DNA of 24,541 bases, from contig JAEVYY010000020.1 of NCBI GenBank assembly GCA_023392535.1, positions 1-24,541 of the forward strand, in the 5' to 3' direction. The DNA is from Bacillota bacterium (lineage in GTDB: Bacteria > Bacillota > Clostridia > Lachnospirales > Lachnospiraceae). Positions within the stretch are counted from its first letter, which is position 1; every line of letters starts with the position of its first letter. A program made the position numbers and the translations under genes. Below, in pieces: positions 1 to 8,160 of this stretch. The notes beneath the pieces were generated by a model that was not told where the DNA came from, made no database searches, and saw nothing but the letters and a program-made list of their open reading frames with translations.

Positions 1-122
1 TCGCCCTGCTCATTTTTTAAAAACTTGGTCGACAGGGCTTAGGTGGGTGTTTTGCGCTTTTCGGAAAAGGAACTAAATATATATGATTTTAATTTCATTT
101 CTCACTTGACATCACACCGCTG
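1..122 (-). ncRNA. possible structured small RNA, 6S-like, cut by window edge
   Basis: No reading frame occupies this stretch. On the minus strand there is a small hairpin (CTTTT/AAAAG, 57-69), then GCGCAAAACACCCACCTAAG (about 56-37), then a 6-bp stem GCCCTG/CAGGGC (33-38 with 3-8). The single-stranded CACCCACCT segment between two hairpins resembles the 3' side of the 6S RNA bubble (CACATTCACCTTGAACC in E. coli). A TATAAA-like -10 lies at 128-133, which would start a transcript near 122. The 5' half would then be shorter than in typical 6S RNA of about 190 nt, and the 3' end is outside the window. The 6S call is a guess from a short resemblance; a structured RNA of another kind is equally possible. 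Confidence 0.3.
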
Positions 123-156
123 GACTATTTATATATATTCTATTTTTTTTGGAAAT

Positions 157-201
157 AGCTCCTCCTTAAATGAATATTCATATAAGCCGTAACGAGGAGC
201 T
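157..201. other. long imperfect stem-loop with inner palindrome
   Basis: Perfect 8-bp arms AGCTCCTC (157-164) and GAGGAGCT (194-201) enclose a second stem built on the 12-bp palindrome ATGAATATTCAT, with a 7-nt bulge on one side. It lies downstream of the ClC gene stop (279) on the minus strand. There is no T-run after the stem in that direction, so it is not a standard intrinsic terminator. It could be a processed 3' end, an RNA regulatory element or a protein-binding site. Confidence 0.45.
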
Positions 202-278
202 TTCACATGATTCATCTTAGTTAGTCTTATCTAACCTCAATCTTACTATAGCATATTTATATCTGGAAATCAATTCCT

Positions 279-1538
279 TTATTTTGCATGTACATCAATA
301 TACTCTGGTCTCAATTTAGAGTATATAATTTTCTGGCTATGGTATAAACTATAATAACCAGATAAAATATAGCTTATGGCGCATGCAATTGCAAAGTACA
401 GGATATTTTCACTTCCAAACAGTTCTACACTCAGTATAATTGCGGTGATGGGACAATTTACAACCCCACAGAAGACTGAAACTAACCCTATGGCTGCGCC
501 AAAACCAGTATTTATATGTAGCAGATTCCCAATTACATTACCGCATGTTGCACCTATAAAAAAGGAAGGTACTATCTCGCCCCCCTTATATCCTGCCCCT
601 AAGGTCACTGCTGTTAAGAGTATCTTTAAGAAGAAACTTTCCGCATTGACCCGATTATAAAAAGCATTCCAAATTACATCCATGCCTGCGCCATTATAAT
701 CTCTTGTTCCAACCATCGTGGTTAATAAAACGACCAGTAACCCACCAGTTATAATTCGAATGTACTGGTTCTCTATCTTATTTTGATATAGCCTCGCCGT
801 CTTATGCATACATACAATAAACAAAGTACTTATAACGGCTCCCAAAGCAGCTATAACAGCTACCTTTATCAAAACTTCCCATGACATTGGTTTCATGATT
901 GGAATTTTATATTTCTCTCCATAAAATCCTGCGGTTCTTGCTATTGCATAGGCAACAAAAGAAGAAATGATACAAGGTAGTAATGCCGCATAGTAAATGA
1001 TTCCTACACTGATTACTTCCATACTGAATAAGGCTGCCGTCAGAGGGGTACCGAATAGTGCACTGAATACAGCACTCATCCCACACATAATAATTACATT
1101 CTTATCTTTTTCATCCAGGTGTAATCTTCTCCCAATAAACGCTCCCACACTACCTCCTATCTGTAATGCAGCTCCTTCCCTGCCTGCAGAGCCACCACAT
1201 AAATGCGTTAATATGGTACCTATAAATATCAATGGTGCCATGACAGTTGGAATCTTTTCGGTGGAGCGTATGGACTCAATGATCAAATCTGTTCCCTTTG
1301 GGTTCTTGATGCCACAAATATGATATAAAAAAACAATCATCACACCTGCCAAAGGTAATAAATAGAGCAACCAGAAAAACTTTTTTTGAAATACGGTCAC
1401 TTTTTCCACGGCGTAATAAAACGATAATCCAATTATCCCGCAAACAATACCAATCATAACGGAGCAGATAAGAAATTTTACAATGGAATGGACATATTTT
1501 TTACTTCTCTCATATTTATCTAATATATAGTTCCACAT
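279..1538 (-). CDS. ClC-family anion channel/transporter
   Basis: A 419-residue multi-pass membrane protein of the voltage-gated chloride channel (ClC) superfamily, which moves Cl- or related anions, often in exchange for H+. The gating-glutamate motif GREGA is present (residues 119-123, E121) inside GGSAGREGAALQIGGS. The usual chloride-selectivity motif GSGIP is not found; the equivalent region reads KGTDLIIES (about 81-89). That departure is shared with the fluoride-exporting ClC-F branch and its Firmicute relatives, so the substrate is uncertain. The start at 1538 (MWNYILDKY) was chosen because GAAAGG sits 6 nt upstream; an open frame continues to 1586 but runs into the promoter. The gene has its own promoter, separated from the atp operon by a terminator. 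No fluoride riboswitch is evident in the roughly 90 bases upstream. Confidence 0.85.
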   Translation of the reverse strand: MWNYILDKYERSKKYVHSIVKFLICSVMIGIVCGIIGLSFYYAVEKVTVFQKKFFWLLYLLPLAGVMIVFLYHICGIKNPKGTDLIIESIRSTEKIPTVMAPLIFIGTILTHLCGGSAGREGAALQIGGSVGAFIGRRLHLDEKDKNVIIMCGMSAVFSALFGTPLTAALFSMEVISVGIIYYAALLPCIISSFVAYAIARTAGFYGEKYKIPIMKPMSWEVLIKVAVIAALGAVISTLFIVCMHKTARLYQNKIENQYIRIITGGLLVVLLTTMVGTRDYNGAGMDVIWNAFYNRVNAESFFLKILLTAVTLGAGYKGGEIVPSFFIGATCGNVIGNLLHINTGFGAAIGLVSVFCGVVNCPITAIILSVELFGSENILYFAIACAISYILSGYYSLYHSQKIIYSKLRPEYIDVHAK

Positions 1539-1560
1539 TTTAAACCTTTCTTTTATTTTT

Positions 1561-1590
1561 ATTATAGTAATTCTATTATAATGCAATCAA
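1561..1590 (-). promoter_or_regulatory. sigmaA-type promoter of the ClC gene
   Basis: On the minus strand, -35 TTGATT (1590-1585), an 18-bp spacer, and -10 TATAAT (1566-1561). A second overlapping TATAAT occurs at about 1581-1576. It lies directly after the atp operon terminator. Confidence 0.55.
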
Positions 1591-1603
1591 AAAATGTGCA
1601 AGT

Positions 1604-1634
1604 AAAAAGTGCTGCAAGTAAAACTGCAACACTT
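1604..1634 (-). terminator. intrinsic terminator of the atp operon
   Basis: Arms TGCAACACTT (1625-1634) and AAGTGCTGCA (1607-1616) pair over 10 bp with one G-U wobble in the minus-strand RNA. The transcript then continues as a U-rich run. The hairpin begins inside the atpC stop codon (1633-1635). Confidence 0.75.
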
Positions 1635-2052
1635 ATAAATTAACACTATGTTTTCCGGCTGTTTTTAATCTGGACATTGCTCGTGCAAGAGAGGCGCTCG
1701 TATGATAGTATTCTTGAATGCTCTGTTTTTGCCTAAACTGCTCTTCAGCCCTTTCTTTCGCCTGCCTCGCTCTTGCAATATCTATTTCTTCTGGTCTTTC
1801 TGCGGTTTCCACCAAAAGGATGACACGGTTATTCATGATTTGAACGAAGCCCATGCCAACGACCGCATATTGCCACTTATCACTATTTTCTTCTTGAAAA
1901 CGCATTTCACCTTCATCGATCGCAATCACCATATCCTCATGATGAGCCAGTATCTCCTTCTGTCCATCAAACGCTGGCACAATGAGTGAACGGCATTTTC
2001 CCTGAAAAAACTCTCTATTCGCAGATATTATTTTAAGATAAAATGAATTCAT
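1633..2052 (-). CDS. atpC: F1Fo ATP synthase subunit epsilon
   Basis: Epsilon subunit of the F1 central stalk, which links gamma to the c-ring and can inhibit ATP hydrolysis. The protein has an N-terminal beta-sandwich (FYLKIISANREFFQGKCRSL, then a GEILAHHEDM-like stretch) and a C-terminal two-helix region rich in charged residues from about residue 85 (ERPEEIDIARARQAKERAEE). The start MNSFYLKI at 2052 is preferred because AAGGA lies about 11 nt upstream; an ATG four codons earlier (2064) overlaps that ribosome binding site. About 139 residues, normal for the family. It is the last gene of the operon, 18 bases after atpD, and ends in the terminator. Confidence 0.93.
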   Translation of the reverse strand: MNSFYLKIISANREFFQGKCRSLIVPAFDGQKEILAHHEDMVIAIDEGEMRFQEENSDKWQYAVVGMGFVQIMNNRVILLVETAERPEEIDIARARQAKERAEEQFRQKQSIQEYYHTSASLARAMSRLKTAGKHSVNL

Positions 2053-2070
2053 ACTCTTTATCATCCTTTC

Positions 2071-3474
2071 TTAAGATACAGCTTTCCGTTCTATTTGCTC
2101 TGCCTTACGCCTCACATCCTCTACTGTTCCTACGTTAAAGAATGCATTTTCTGGATAGGCATCCATGGTTCCGTCAACAATAGCTTTAAATCCTCTGATT
2201 GTTTCACTTAACGGCACATAGATTCCTTTAATTCCAGTAAAATTTTCCGCCACGTGGAATGGCTGCGATAAAAATTTCTGTATTTTTCTCGCACGGAAAA
2301 CCGTTGTTTTATCCTCGTCAGAAAGTTCTTCCATTCCTAAAATAGCGATGATATCCTGAAGTTCTTTATATTTTTGCAAAAGTTCCTGCACTTTTCTTGC
2401 AACCTGATAGTGTTCCTCCCCTATAATATCTGCTTCCAGAATTCGGGAAGTAGATTCCAGTGGATCAACTGCAGGATAGATCCCTTGCTCCACAATTTTT
2501 CTGGACAACACAGTAGTTGCATCCAAATGTGCAAAAGTTGTCGCAGGAGCAGGATCTGTCAAATCATCTGCAGGCACATAGACCGCTTGCACAGAAGTAA
2601 TAGAACCATCAAACGTGGATGCAATACGTTCCTGTAGTTCACCCATTTCTGTTGCTAATGTTGGTTGATAACCGACCGCAGAAGGCATACGCCCAAGCAA
2701 GGCTGAAACTTCGGATCCTGCCTGCGTAAAACGAAAGATATTGTCAATAAATAATAAAACATTCTGATGATTTTCATCCCGAAAATATTCTGCCATAGTA
2801 AGTCCAGTTTCTGCTACCCGCATACGGGCTCCTGGTGGTTCATTCATCTGTCCGAAAACTAACGCAGTTTTTTCTAATACGCCAGATTCCTTCATTTCCA
2901 TCCAAAGATCATTTCCCTCACGCGAACGCTCTCCAACACCTGTAAAAATTGAGTATCCACCATGCTCTGTTGCTATATTTCGGATCAGCTCCTGAATTAA
3001 CACTGTTTTTCCCACACCTGCCCCACCAAAAAGACCTATTTTACCGCCTTTCGCATAGGGCGCAAGTAAATCTATTACTTTAATTCCTGTTTCCAAAATT
3101 TCTACGGATGGACTTTGATTCTCAAAACTTGGCGGATCTCTGTGTATCACCCATTTTTTTATATCCTCTAACTTTTCACCATGATCAATGGTATCGCCTA
3201 ACACATTGAATAATCTTCCCAATGTTTTCTCACCGACTGGAACTTTGATTCCACTGCCTGTGGCTATTACTTCCATATCTCTGTGAAGACCCTCACTGGA
3301 AGATAACATGATACAGCGAACGGTATTATTCCCAATATGCTGGGTAGCCTCCATCACGCATTTTCTATCACCGTTTTGTACTTCTAAAGCATCTTTAATG
3401 CACGGAAGGTCATTGTCTTCGAATTCCACGTCAACTACTGGTCCTAAGACTTGAACAATTTTTCCTTTTTTCAT
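2071..3474 (-). CDS. atpD: F1Fo ATP synthase subunit beta
   Basis: Catalytic F1 subunit, 467 residues. Walker A GGAGVGKT at 150-157, the GERSRE catalytic-glutamate motif at 181-186, Walker B LLFIDNIFR at 240-248, and the helix-turn-helix sequence MEELSDED near the C-terminus, which is a variant of the usual DELSEED torque element. The N-terminal beta-barrel begins at once (KIVQVLGPVVDVEF), so the start is secure, with AGGGAGG upstream. Lies between atpG and atpC, as in most bacteria. No signs of degradation. Confidence 0.97.
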   Translation of the reverse strand: MKKGKIVQVLGPVVDVEFEDNDLPCIKDALEVQNGDRKCVMEATQHIGNNTVRCIMLSSSEGLHRDMEVIATGSGIKVPVGEKTLGRLFNVLGDTIDHGEKLEDIKKWVIHRDPPSFENQSPSVEILETGIKVIDLLAPYAKGGKIGLFGGAGVGKTVLIQELIRNIATEHGGYSIFTGVGERSREGNDLWMEMKESGVLEKTALVFGQMNEPPGARMRVAETGLTMAEYFRDENHQNVLLFIDNIFRFTQAGSEVSALLGRMPSAVGYQPTLATEMGELQERIASTFDGSITSVQAVYVPADDLTDPAPATTFAHLDATTVLSRKIVEQGIYPAVDPLESTSRILEADIIGEEHYQVARKVQELLQKYKELQDIIAILGMEELSDEDKTTVFRARKIQKFLSQPFHVAENFTGIKGIYVPLSETIRGFKAIVDGTMDAYPENAFFNVGTVEDVRRKAEQIERKAVS

Positions 3475-3489
3475 TTTCTGAAAGCCTCC

Positions 3490-4383
3490 CTAATTTTTCT
3501 TTTTACGCTTCTGCGCCTTGGCACCGCTTATTACCTCTGTAATTTCCTGCGTAATGGCGGCCTGTCTCGCACGGTTATATAAAATGCTCAAATTATGCAA
3601 CATTTCTTTGGCACTCTTTGTAGCCGCCTCCATTGCCATCATTCTGGAATTTTGTTCACTGGCATAAGACTCAACCAATGCTCCATATACAAAACCTACA
3701 ATATAATTTGGCACAATTCTATCCATCACTGTATTCGGATCTGGGTGCAAGGCTAGCGCTTCCATCGGAATATCTGCAGGAATCTTACCATTAAAATCTG
3801 CCTTTTTTAGTGGAAGTAACTGTGATATCTGTGTCTCTGACTGAATCGCATTTACCATTCTGGTAAAAATAATATATACCTCATCTAGCTCCTGATTCAT
3901 ATAAAGTTCTAATAATGTCTCGACTATATTTCTCGCTCTGTTCAAGGTTGGTTTTTGAACAGTATAGTGAAATTGCTTGGCAATCTCAATTTTACGATGT
4001 TCAAAATAATGGCGCCCTAATTCTCCTAATACAAAAAGTTTGGGATTCTTACAGTTCTTCAACTGTTCTTCTGCTATTTTCACGATATTATGATTATAGG
4101 CCCCTGCCAGCCCCTTATCAGCAGTTACCACAATATAGCCTGTTCTTATATCCTCTGCCTTCTTATCCTCATTCAACCTAAAAAATACACTTTCCATATC
4201 GGGAAGATGACGCAGTATTCTGCTCATTGTTTGTTGTAATGTATAAAAATATGGCTCCGTATCTTCTAATGCTTTTCTGGATCTTTTCAATTTTGAGGAA
4301 GATATCATATACATGGCATTCGTTATTTTCATTGTATCCTGTATACTCTTGATACGGTCCTGAATTTCTTTTATGGTAGCCAT
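3490..4383 (-). CDS. atpG: F1Fo ATP synthase subunit gamma
   Basis: Central rotor shaft of F1, 297 residues, normal length. The N-terminal helix reads MATIKEIQDRIKSIQDTMKI and the C-terminal helix contains the conserved NRARQAAITQEITEVISGA segment; the two form the coiled coil that turns inside the alpha/beta hexamer. The start has an AGGTG-type ribosome binding site in the gap after atpA. It ends with a short lysine-rich tail (QKRKKKN). The stop is 15 bases before atpD. Confidence 0.96.
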   Translation of the reverse strand: MATIKEIQDRIKSIQDTMKITNAMYMISSSKLKRSRKALEDTEPYFYTLQQTMSRILRHLPDMESVFFRLNEDKKAEDIRTGYIVVTADKGLAGAYNHNIVKIAEEQLKNCKNPKLFVLGELGRHYFEHRKIEIAKQFHYTVQKPTLNRARNIVETLLELYMNQELDEVYIIFTRMVNAIQSETQISQLLPLKKADFNGKIPADIPMEALALHPDPNTVMDRIVPNYIVGFVYGALVESYASEQNSRMMAMEAATKSAKEMLHNLSILYNRARQAAITQEITEVISGAKAQKRKKKN

Positions 4384-4395
4384 AGTAACACCTGC

Positions 4396-5925
4396 CTATT
4401 TTTGCTCAACTGTTTTTAAGTCTCTATTATTTTTAAACTCTGTCGCTGCTTTCACTATTTTATTTGTAAGTTCATCCGTCAAAACTTTGTTTTCATTGAT
4501 ATCTTTGCAGATATCCTTATGATTGATATCCATATCAAATAACATATCTTTTTGGAAAGCCTTTACTTCTTTCACATCCAATGTATCAAAAATTCCATTA
4601 TTGACAAGGCAAAGCGTTATGACTTGCTCGTGTTGAGAGAGTGGCTGACCCAATGGCTGCTTTAATAATTCCATCAGAATCTTACCATGATGCAATTGCG
4701 CCTTCGTAGTTTCATCTAAATCAGAAGCGAACTGCGTGAACACTTCCATTTCACGAAATTGTGCAAGATCGATACGAATGCTGCCAGAAGCTTTCTTCAT
4801 TGCTTTTGTCTGCGCTGCTCCTCCCACTCTGGATACCGATAATCCAACGTTAACTGCCGGACGCATGCCTGCAAAAAACAGGCTGCTCTCTAAAAAAATC
4901 TGTCCATCCGTTATAGAGATCACATTCGTAGGAATATAAGCAGATAAATCACCTGCCTGCGTCTCAATAATCGGGAGAGATGTAATTGATCCTCCTCCCA
5001 TTTCATCACTTAAGCGACTACTGCGTTCCAATAATCGGGAATGCAGATAGAATACATCCCCTGGGTAAGCTTCCCGTCCGGGTGAACGCTCCAGCAATAA
5101 CGAAATAGCTCTGTAAGCTACCGCATGTTTGGATAAATCATCATATACAATCAGCACATCCTGCCCTTTATACATAAAGTATTCTGCTAAAGCCGTTCCG
5201 GCATATGGAGCTATATACTGTAAAGATGCCGGATCACTGGCCGTAGAAGAAAGAACAATGCTATACTCCATAGCACCATGTTTCTCCAGTGTCGAGACTA
5301 TTTTAGCAACCGTGGAAGCTTTTTGCCCAATTGCCACGTAAACGCAAATTACTCCATTGCCTTTCTGATTAATTATAGCGTCGGTTGCAATAGACGTTTT
5401 ACCTGTCTGACGATCTCCTATGATTAACTCGCGTTGTCCTCTTCCTATTGGAAACATAGAATCAATTGCTAAAATTCCTGTTTCCATAGGAGTATTTACA
5501 GATTTTCGATCAATAATCCCAGGCGCTTCCTCCTCAATAGGCCGGTACGCTTCTGCTTTTATCTCTCCTTTTCCATCAATTGGCTCACCTAATGCATTTA
5601 CAATTCTTCCAATAAAAGCTTCTCCAACTGGGATACCTGCCTTTTTCTTTGTTCTTAAGACTTTCATTCCCTCTTTAATCCCAGTATCCTTACCAAATAA
5701 GATACAACCTATCTCATTTCTGCGGATATCCTGGACCATACCTTTAACTCCATTATCAAAAACCACAATTTCTCCATACATGGCATGATCGATCCCGTAA
5801 ATAGTGGCGATTCCATCTCCGACCCAAATAACGGATCCTGTTTCACGGCTTTCCTGATTAAAGTCATAATTTTCAATTTCATTCCTAATGATTGAAATAA
5901 TATCTGTTGCACTGATAGCACTCAC
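4396..5925 (-). CDS. atpA: F1Fo ATP synthase subunit alpha
   Basis: Non-catalytic nucleotide-binding subunit of F1, about 509 residues. The P-loop GDRQTGKT lies near residue 170, and the family signature is PAVNVGLSVSRVGGAAQ, whose arginine (SRVGG) completes the catalytic site of the neighbouring beta subunit. A GTG start at 5925 (MSAISATDI) is preferred: GGGAGG lies 8 nt upstream. A GTG three codons earlier (5934) overlaps that site and also overlaps the atpH stop. Tight spacing to atpH suggests translational coupling. Confidence 0.96.
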   Translation of the reverse strand: MSAISATDIISIIRNEIENYDFNQESRETGSVIWVGDGIATIYGIDHAMYGEIVVFDNGVKGMVQDIRRNEIGCILFGKDTGIKEGMKVLRTKKKAGIPVGEAFIGRIVNALGEPIDGKGEIKAEAYRPIEEEAPGIIDRKSVNTPMETGILAIDSMFPIGRGQRELIIGDRQTGKTSIATDAIINQKGNGVICVYVAIGQKASTVAKIVSTLEKHGAMEYSIVLSSTASDPASLQYIAPYAGTALAEYFMYKGQDVLIVYDDLSKHAVAYRAISLLLERSPGREAYPGDVFYLHSRLLERSSRLSDEMGGGSITSLPIIETQAGDLSAYIPTNVISITDGQIFLESSLFFAGMRPAVNVGLSVSRVGGAAQTKAMKKASGSIRIDLAQFREMEVFTQFASDLDETTKAQLHHGKILMELLKQPLGQPLSQHEQVITLCLVNNGIFDTLDVKEVKAFQKDMLFDMDINHKDICKDINENKVLTDELTNKIVKAATEFKNNRDLKTVEQK

Positions 5926-5930
5926 AGGAT

Positions 5931-6449
5931 TCACCTCCCAGTTAATTTTCTTTCAAGCTCTTCTAATTGACCCTCATAACTTAAGTCATATTCTTCCTGA
6001 CCCACACGAAGCAGCAAGCCCCCTAGTAATCTGGGTTCAATTTTTATTTCAATACTTGTTAGCTTGTCCGGATACTTTTCTAACAAAAATTCTTTTACCT
6101 GATCAAGTTCTTTCACTCCAGGCTCTTTTGGATAAAAAAGTTGAACTCGCAAGACACCATTTTTTTCATCCCAATATTTAAAATATGCCTGAAAAATATC
6201 CTCTAATTCATTTATCTGCCCATAATTGGTCATAATTTTTAAAAAATTACACAATATTTTTGGATAATTATCTGATGCAAAAATACCATCAATAATTTTA
6301 TGCTTCTTTTTTAATGGAATCACAGGACTTTCTAATATCTCTTTTAATGCAGGCTCACTGCGATAAAGCTTCCCGGCTGCTTCCACCGTCTTGCGATTTA
6401 CAGACAGTTCAAATAGAACTATCGCATTATTGATTGCTTCCTGCGTCAT
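5931..6449 (-). CDS. atpH: F1Fo ATP synthase subunit delta
   Basis: Peripheral-stalk subunit (OSCP family) that fastens F1 to the b-subunit stalk; about 172 residues. Helical N-terminal domain (EAINNAIVLFELSVNRKTVEA) and the typical C-terminal pattern IKIEPRLLGGLLLRVGQEEYDLSYEGQLEEL. The ATG at 6449 follows AGGTGAT by 4 nt; an in-frame GTG at 6458 is an alternative. The start lies inside the end of atpF (23-nt overlap). Confidence 0.93.
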   Translation of the reverse strand: MTQEAINNAIVLFELSVNRKTVEAAGKLYRSEPALKEILESPVIPLKKKHKIIDGIFASDNYPKILCNFLKIMTNYGQINELEDIFQAYFKYWDEKNGVLRVQLFYPKEPGVKELDQVKEFLLEKYPDKLTSIEIKIEPRLLGGLLLRVGQEEYDLSYEGQLEELERKLTGR

Positions 6450-6879
6450 GGATATCACCTGTTTTCATAATCTTTCTGGCAACTACAATCGCTAATTCGG
6501 CTATCTTTGCCTGTGCTTCGTGTTGTGCCTTTTCCTGCTCATTTTGAATATCAGCTTTTGCTTTCGTAATCATTCGTTTTGCTTCTTCCTGCGCCTGCCA
6601 TATCAGCTGGTTGTGTTCTTCTTCCGCTCTTTGTTTCGCAGAAACAATGATTTCTTCTGCATGTGTTCTGGCCACACTCAACTTTTTCTCATACTCGATC
6701 TTTGCCTGTTCTGCTTCATCCTGATTCTTTCTGGCACTATCAAACTGCTGTCGTATCATTTCTTCTCTTTTTTGAATCACATTCATCACTGGTTTTATCA
6801 GAAATTTCTTCAGTGCCAGGAATAATACCAAAACATTTACTACCGTCCAAAAAATGCTCCATGGATTTAAATTCAGCAT
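6427..6879 (-). CDS. atpF: F1Fo ATP synthase subunit b
   Basis: Peripheral stalk subunit, 150 residues. One N-terminal membrane helix (about 5-26, PWSIFWTVVNVLVLFLAL) followed by a long charged helix rich in Ala, Glu, Lys and Gln that forms the dimeric right-handed stalk. Ends at KIMKTGDIHDAGSNQ and overlaps atpH. Slightly short for the family (usually 155-170), the difference being at the C-terminus. Confidence 0.95.
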   Translation of the reverse strand: MLNLNPWSIFWTVVNVLVLFLALKKFLIKPVMNVIQKREEMIRQQFDSARKNQDEAEQAKIEYEKKLSVARTHAEEIIVSAKQRAEEEHNQLIWQAQEEAKRMITKAKADIQNEQEKAQHEAQAKIAELAIVVARKIMKTGDIHDAGSNQ

Positions 6880-6903
6880 ATTATCACCTTATCTTTCTTC
6901 CAT

Positions 6904-7134
6904 TTATTTTAAGAAAAGGATAATTAGCAATGCAATAACAAAACCATAAATAGCAGTTGCTTCTGCCAATGCACACCCTAATAAAAGTGCTTTACTGATT
7001 TTTCCTTCTGCTTCTGGCTGTCTTGCAATTGCATCTACCGCTGAAGATGTTGCTTTTCCAATACCAAGTCCTGCTCCAATACCTGTTAAAACTGCAATTC
7101 CTGCTCCAATTGCCACTAATAATGTCGATGTCAT
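6904..7134 (-). CDS. atpE: F1Fo ATP synthase subunit c
   Basis: Ring-forming membrane subunit, 76 residues: two hydrophobic hairpin helices joined by the polar loop ARQPEAEGK (37-45). The ion-binding carboxylate is E58 in AEATAIYGF. Alignment by eye to the Na+-binding c subunit of Ilyobacter tartaricus places I25 where that protein has Gln32 and A59 where it has Ser66; both are Na+ ligands. Their absence predicts a proton-driven ring. Hydrophobic ends and the GIGAGLGIG glycine motif are intact. Strong ribosome binding site (AAAGGAG) upstream. Confidence 0.96.
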   Translation of the reverse strand: MTSTLLVAIGAGIAVLTGIGAGLGIGKATSSAVDAIARQPEAEGKISKALLLGCALAEATAIYGFVIALLIILFLK

Positions 7135-7149
7135 AATTTTTTCTCCTTT

Positions 7150-7839
7150 TTATTCTTCTGTTGCCTCTTTTATAAATAGTGCCGTTAAAAACACAAAAAC
7201 ATAAGCTTGAATCAAACCATCAAAGATATCAAAATAGCAGCTGAACACTGCAGGGACAAATACAGGTATGACGGCCTTTATTAATTCCATAATTACGAAA
7301 GATCCTAGTACATTGCCAAAAAGACGCATACAAAGAGAGAGTGGCTTGATAAAAACCTCCAATATATTAATCGGCAGGACTACAATCATCGGCTCTGCAA
7401 AACCTTTCAACCAGCCTTTCACACCTCTCTGTCTTACTCCCGCAATCTCAATTAATACAATACTCATAACTGCCAATGCGATTGTGACATTTAAATCTTT
7501 TGTAGGCGGTTTGAAACCGAATATACTAATCAGATTGGCAATTCCAATATAAATAGTTACAGCCATCAGATAGGGAATATATTCCTTTCCATAACCTCCC
7601 ATCACATCTTGAAAAAAATGATAAATTCCACTTACCGCACTTTCCAGAGCCAGTTGCCTTGGTCCGGGACTCTCGACTCTTAAGTTTCGGACAAATATTT
7701 GACAGCAAACAATTACAACTGCCATGATAATCCATGTAACTACTATGGATTCAGAAATTGGTATTCCTGAAAGAACGGGAATTGTAAAGACAGTTTCACA
7801 ATTCAACTGTTTCATCAGTTCCCAAACAAGAGCATCCAC
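7150..7839 (-). CDS. atpB: F1Fo ATP synthase subunit a
   Basis: Membrane stator subunit that carries the ion half-channels; about 229 residues, with some six membrane helices. The essential arginine is R172 in LSLCMRLFGNVLGS, and the C-terminal helix has the conserved DGLIQAYVFVFLTALFI. The start is uncertain. A GTG at 7839 has AGAGAGG upstream (spacing about 11) and is preferred; a TTG at 7875 has no ribosome binding site, and an ATG at 7815 is also possible. First gene of the operon; no atpI gene precedes it. Confidence 0.92.
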   Translation of the reverse strand: MDALVWELMKQLNCETVFTIPVLSGIPISESIVVTWIIMAVVIVCCQIFVRNLRVESPGPRQLALESAVSGIYHFFQDVMGGYGKEYIPYLMAVTIYIGIANLISIFGFKPPTKDLNVTIALAVMSIVLIEIAGVRQRGVKGWLKGFAEPMIVVLPINILEVFIKPLSLCMRLFGNVLGSFVIMELIKAVIPVFVPAVFSCYFDIFDGLIQAYVFVFLTALFIKEATEE

Positions 7840-7912
7840 AACATTCACTTCCTCTCTGCATATGAATTCTTTCAATCACTGATTTCATGTGTAATAATTT
7901 CTTTTTTTCTAG

Positions 7913-7942
7913 ATTCTAATCCCGAAATTATCAAAAAGTCAA
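7913..7942 (-). promoter_or_regulatory. sigmaA promoter of the atp operon
   Basis: Minus strand: -35 TTGACT (7942-7937), 18-bp spacer, -10 TAGAAT (7918-7913). This predicts a start near 7906 and a leader of about 67 bases before atpB. The rest of 7840-8160 is A/T-rich without a gene, apart from the inverted repeat at 8023-8062. Confidence 0.65.
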
Positions 7943-8022
7943 TTTAATTTTTTTGAATTAAAATTGTCTTTTTCTGTCGAGTTTTCGTATATTATTTAAA
8001 TTATTTCTAATTTGAATATGCA

Positions 8023-8062
8023 CTATTTGTAAATTTTTTATCTTGTTTTTTTTTACAAATAG
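8023..8062. repeat. perfect 11-bp inverted repeat in the gapN-atp gap
   Basis: CTATTTGTAAA (8023-8033) and TTTACAAATAG (8052-8062) are exact inverted copies separated by 18 A/T-rich bases. It lies about 80 bases upstream of the atp -35 element and about 100 bases after the gapN stop. It is not followed by a T-run outside the stem on either strand, so it fits a regulator site or RNA hairpin better than a classical terminator. Confidence 0.6.
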
Positions 8063-8160
8063 GAGTAGATGCTTTTCGCAGCCTTCTTGATTTCTAAATT
8101 ATGCAATAGAAATAACAGAATTTTACGAATTTTTGTTACTTTTTAAACATGAAAGAAATT

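Noticed and set aside
3915..4181. Plus-strand open frames opposite the atp genes and other large genes
   Set aside because: They are antisense shadows with no ribosome binding sites or recognisable products.
7840..7875. TTG start of atpB at 7875
   Set aside because: No ribosome binding site upstream; AGAGAGG lies inside this stretch and points to a later start.
8113..8138. A/T-rich hairpin after gapN as a terminator
   Set aside because: Imperfect stem (TAACAGAATT/AATTTTTGTTA) with a mismatch and bulge and no solid T-run; too weak to list.
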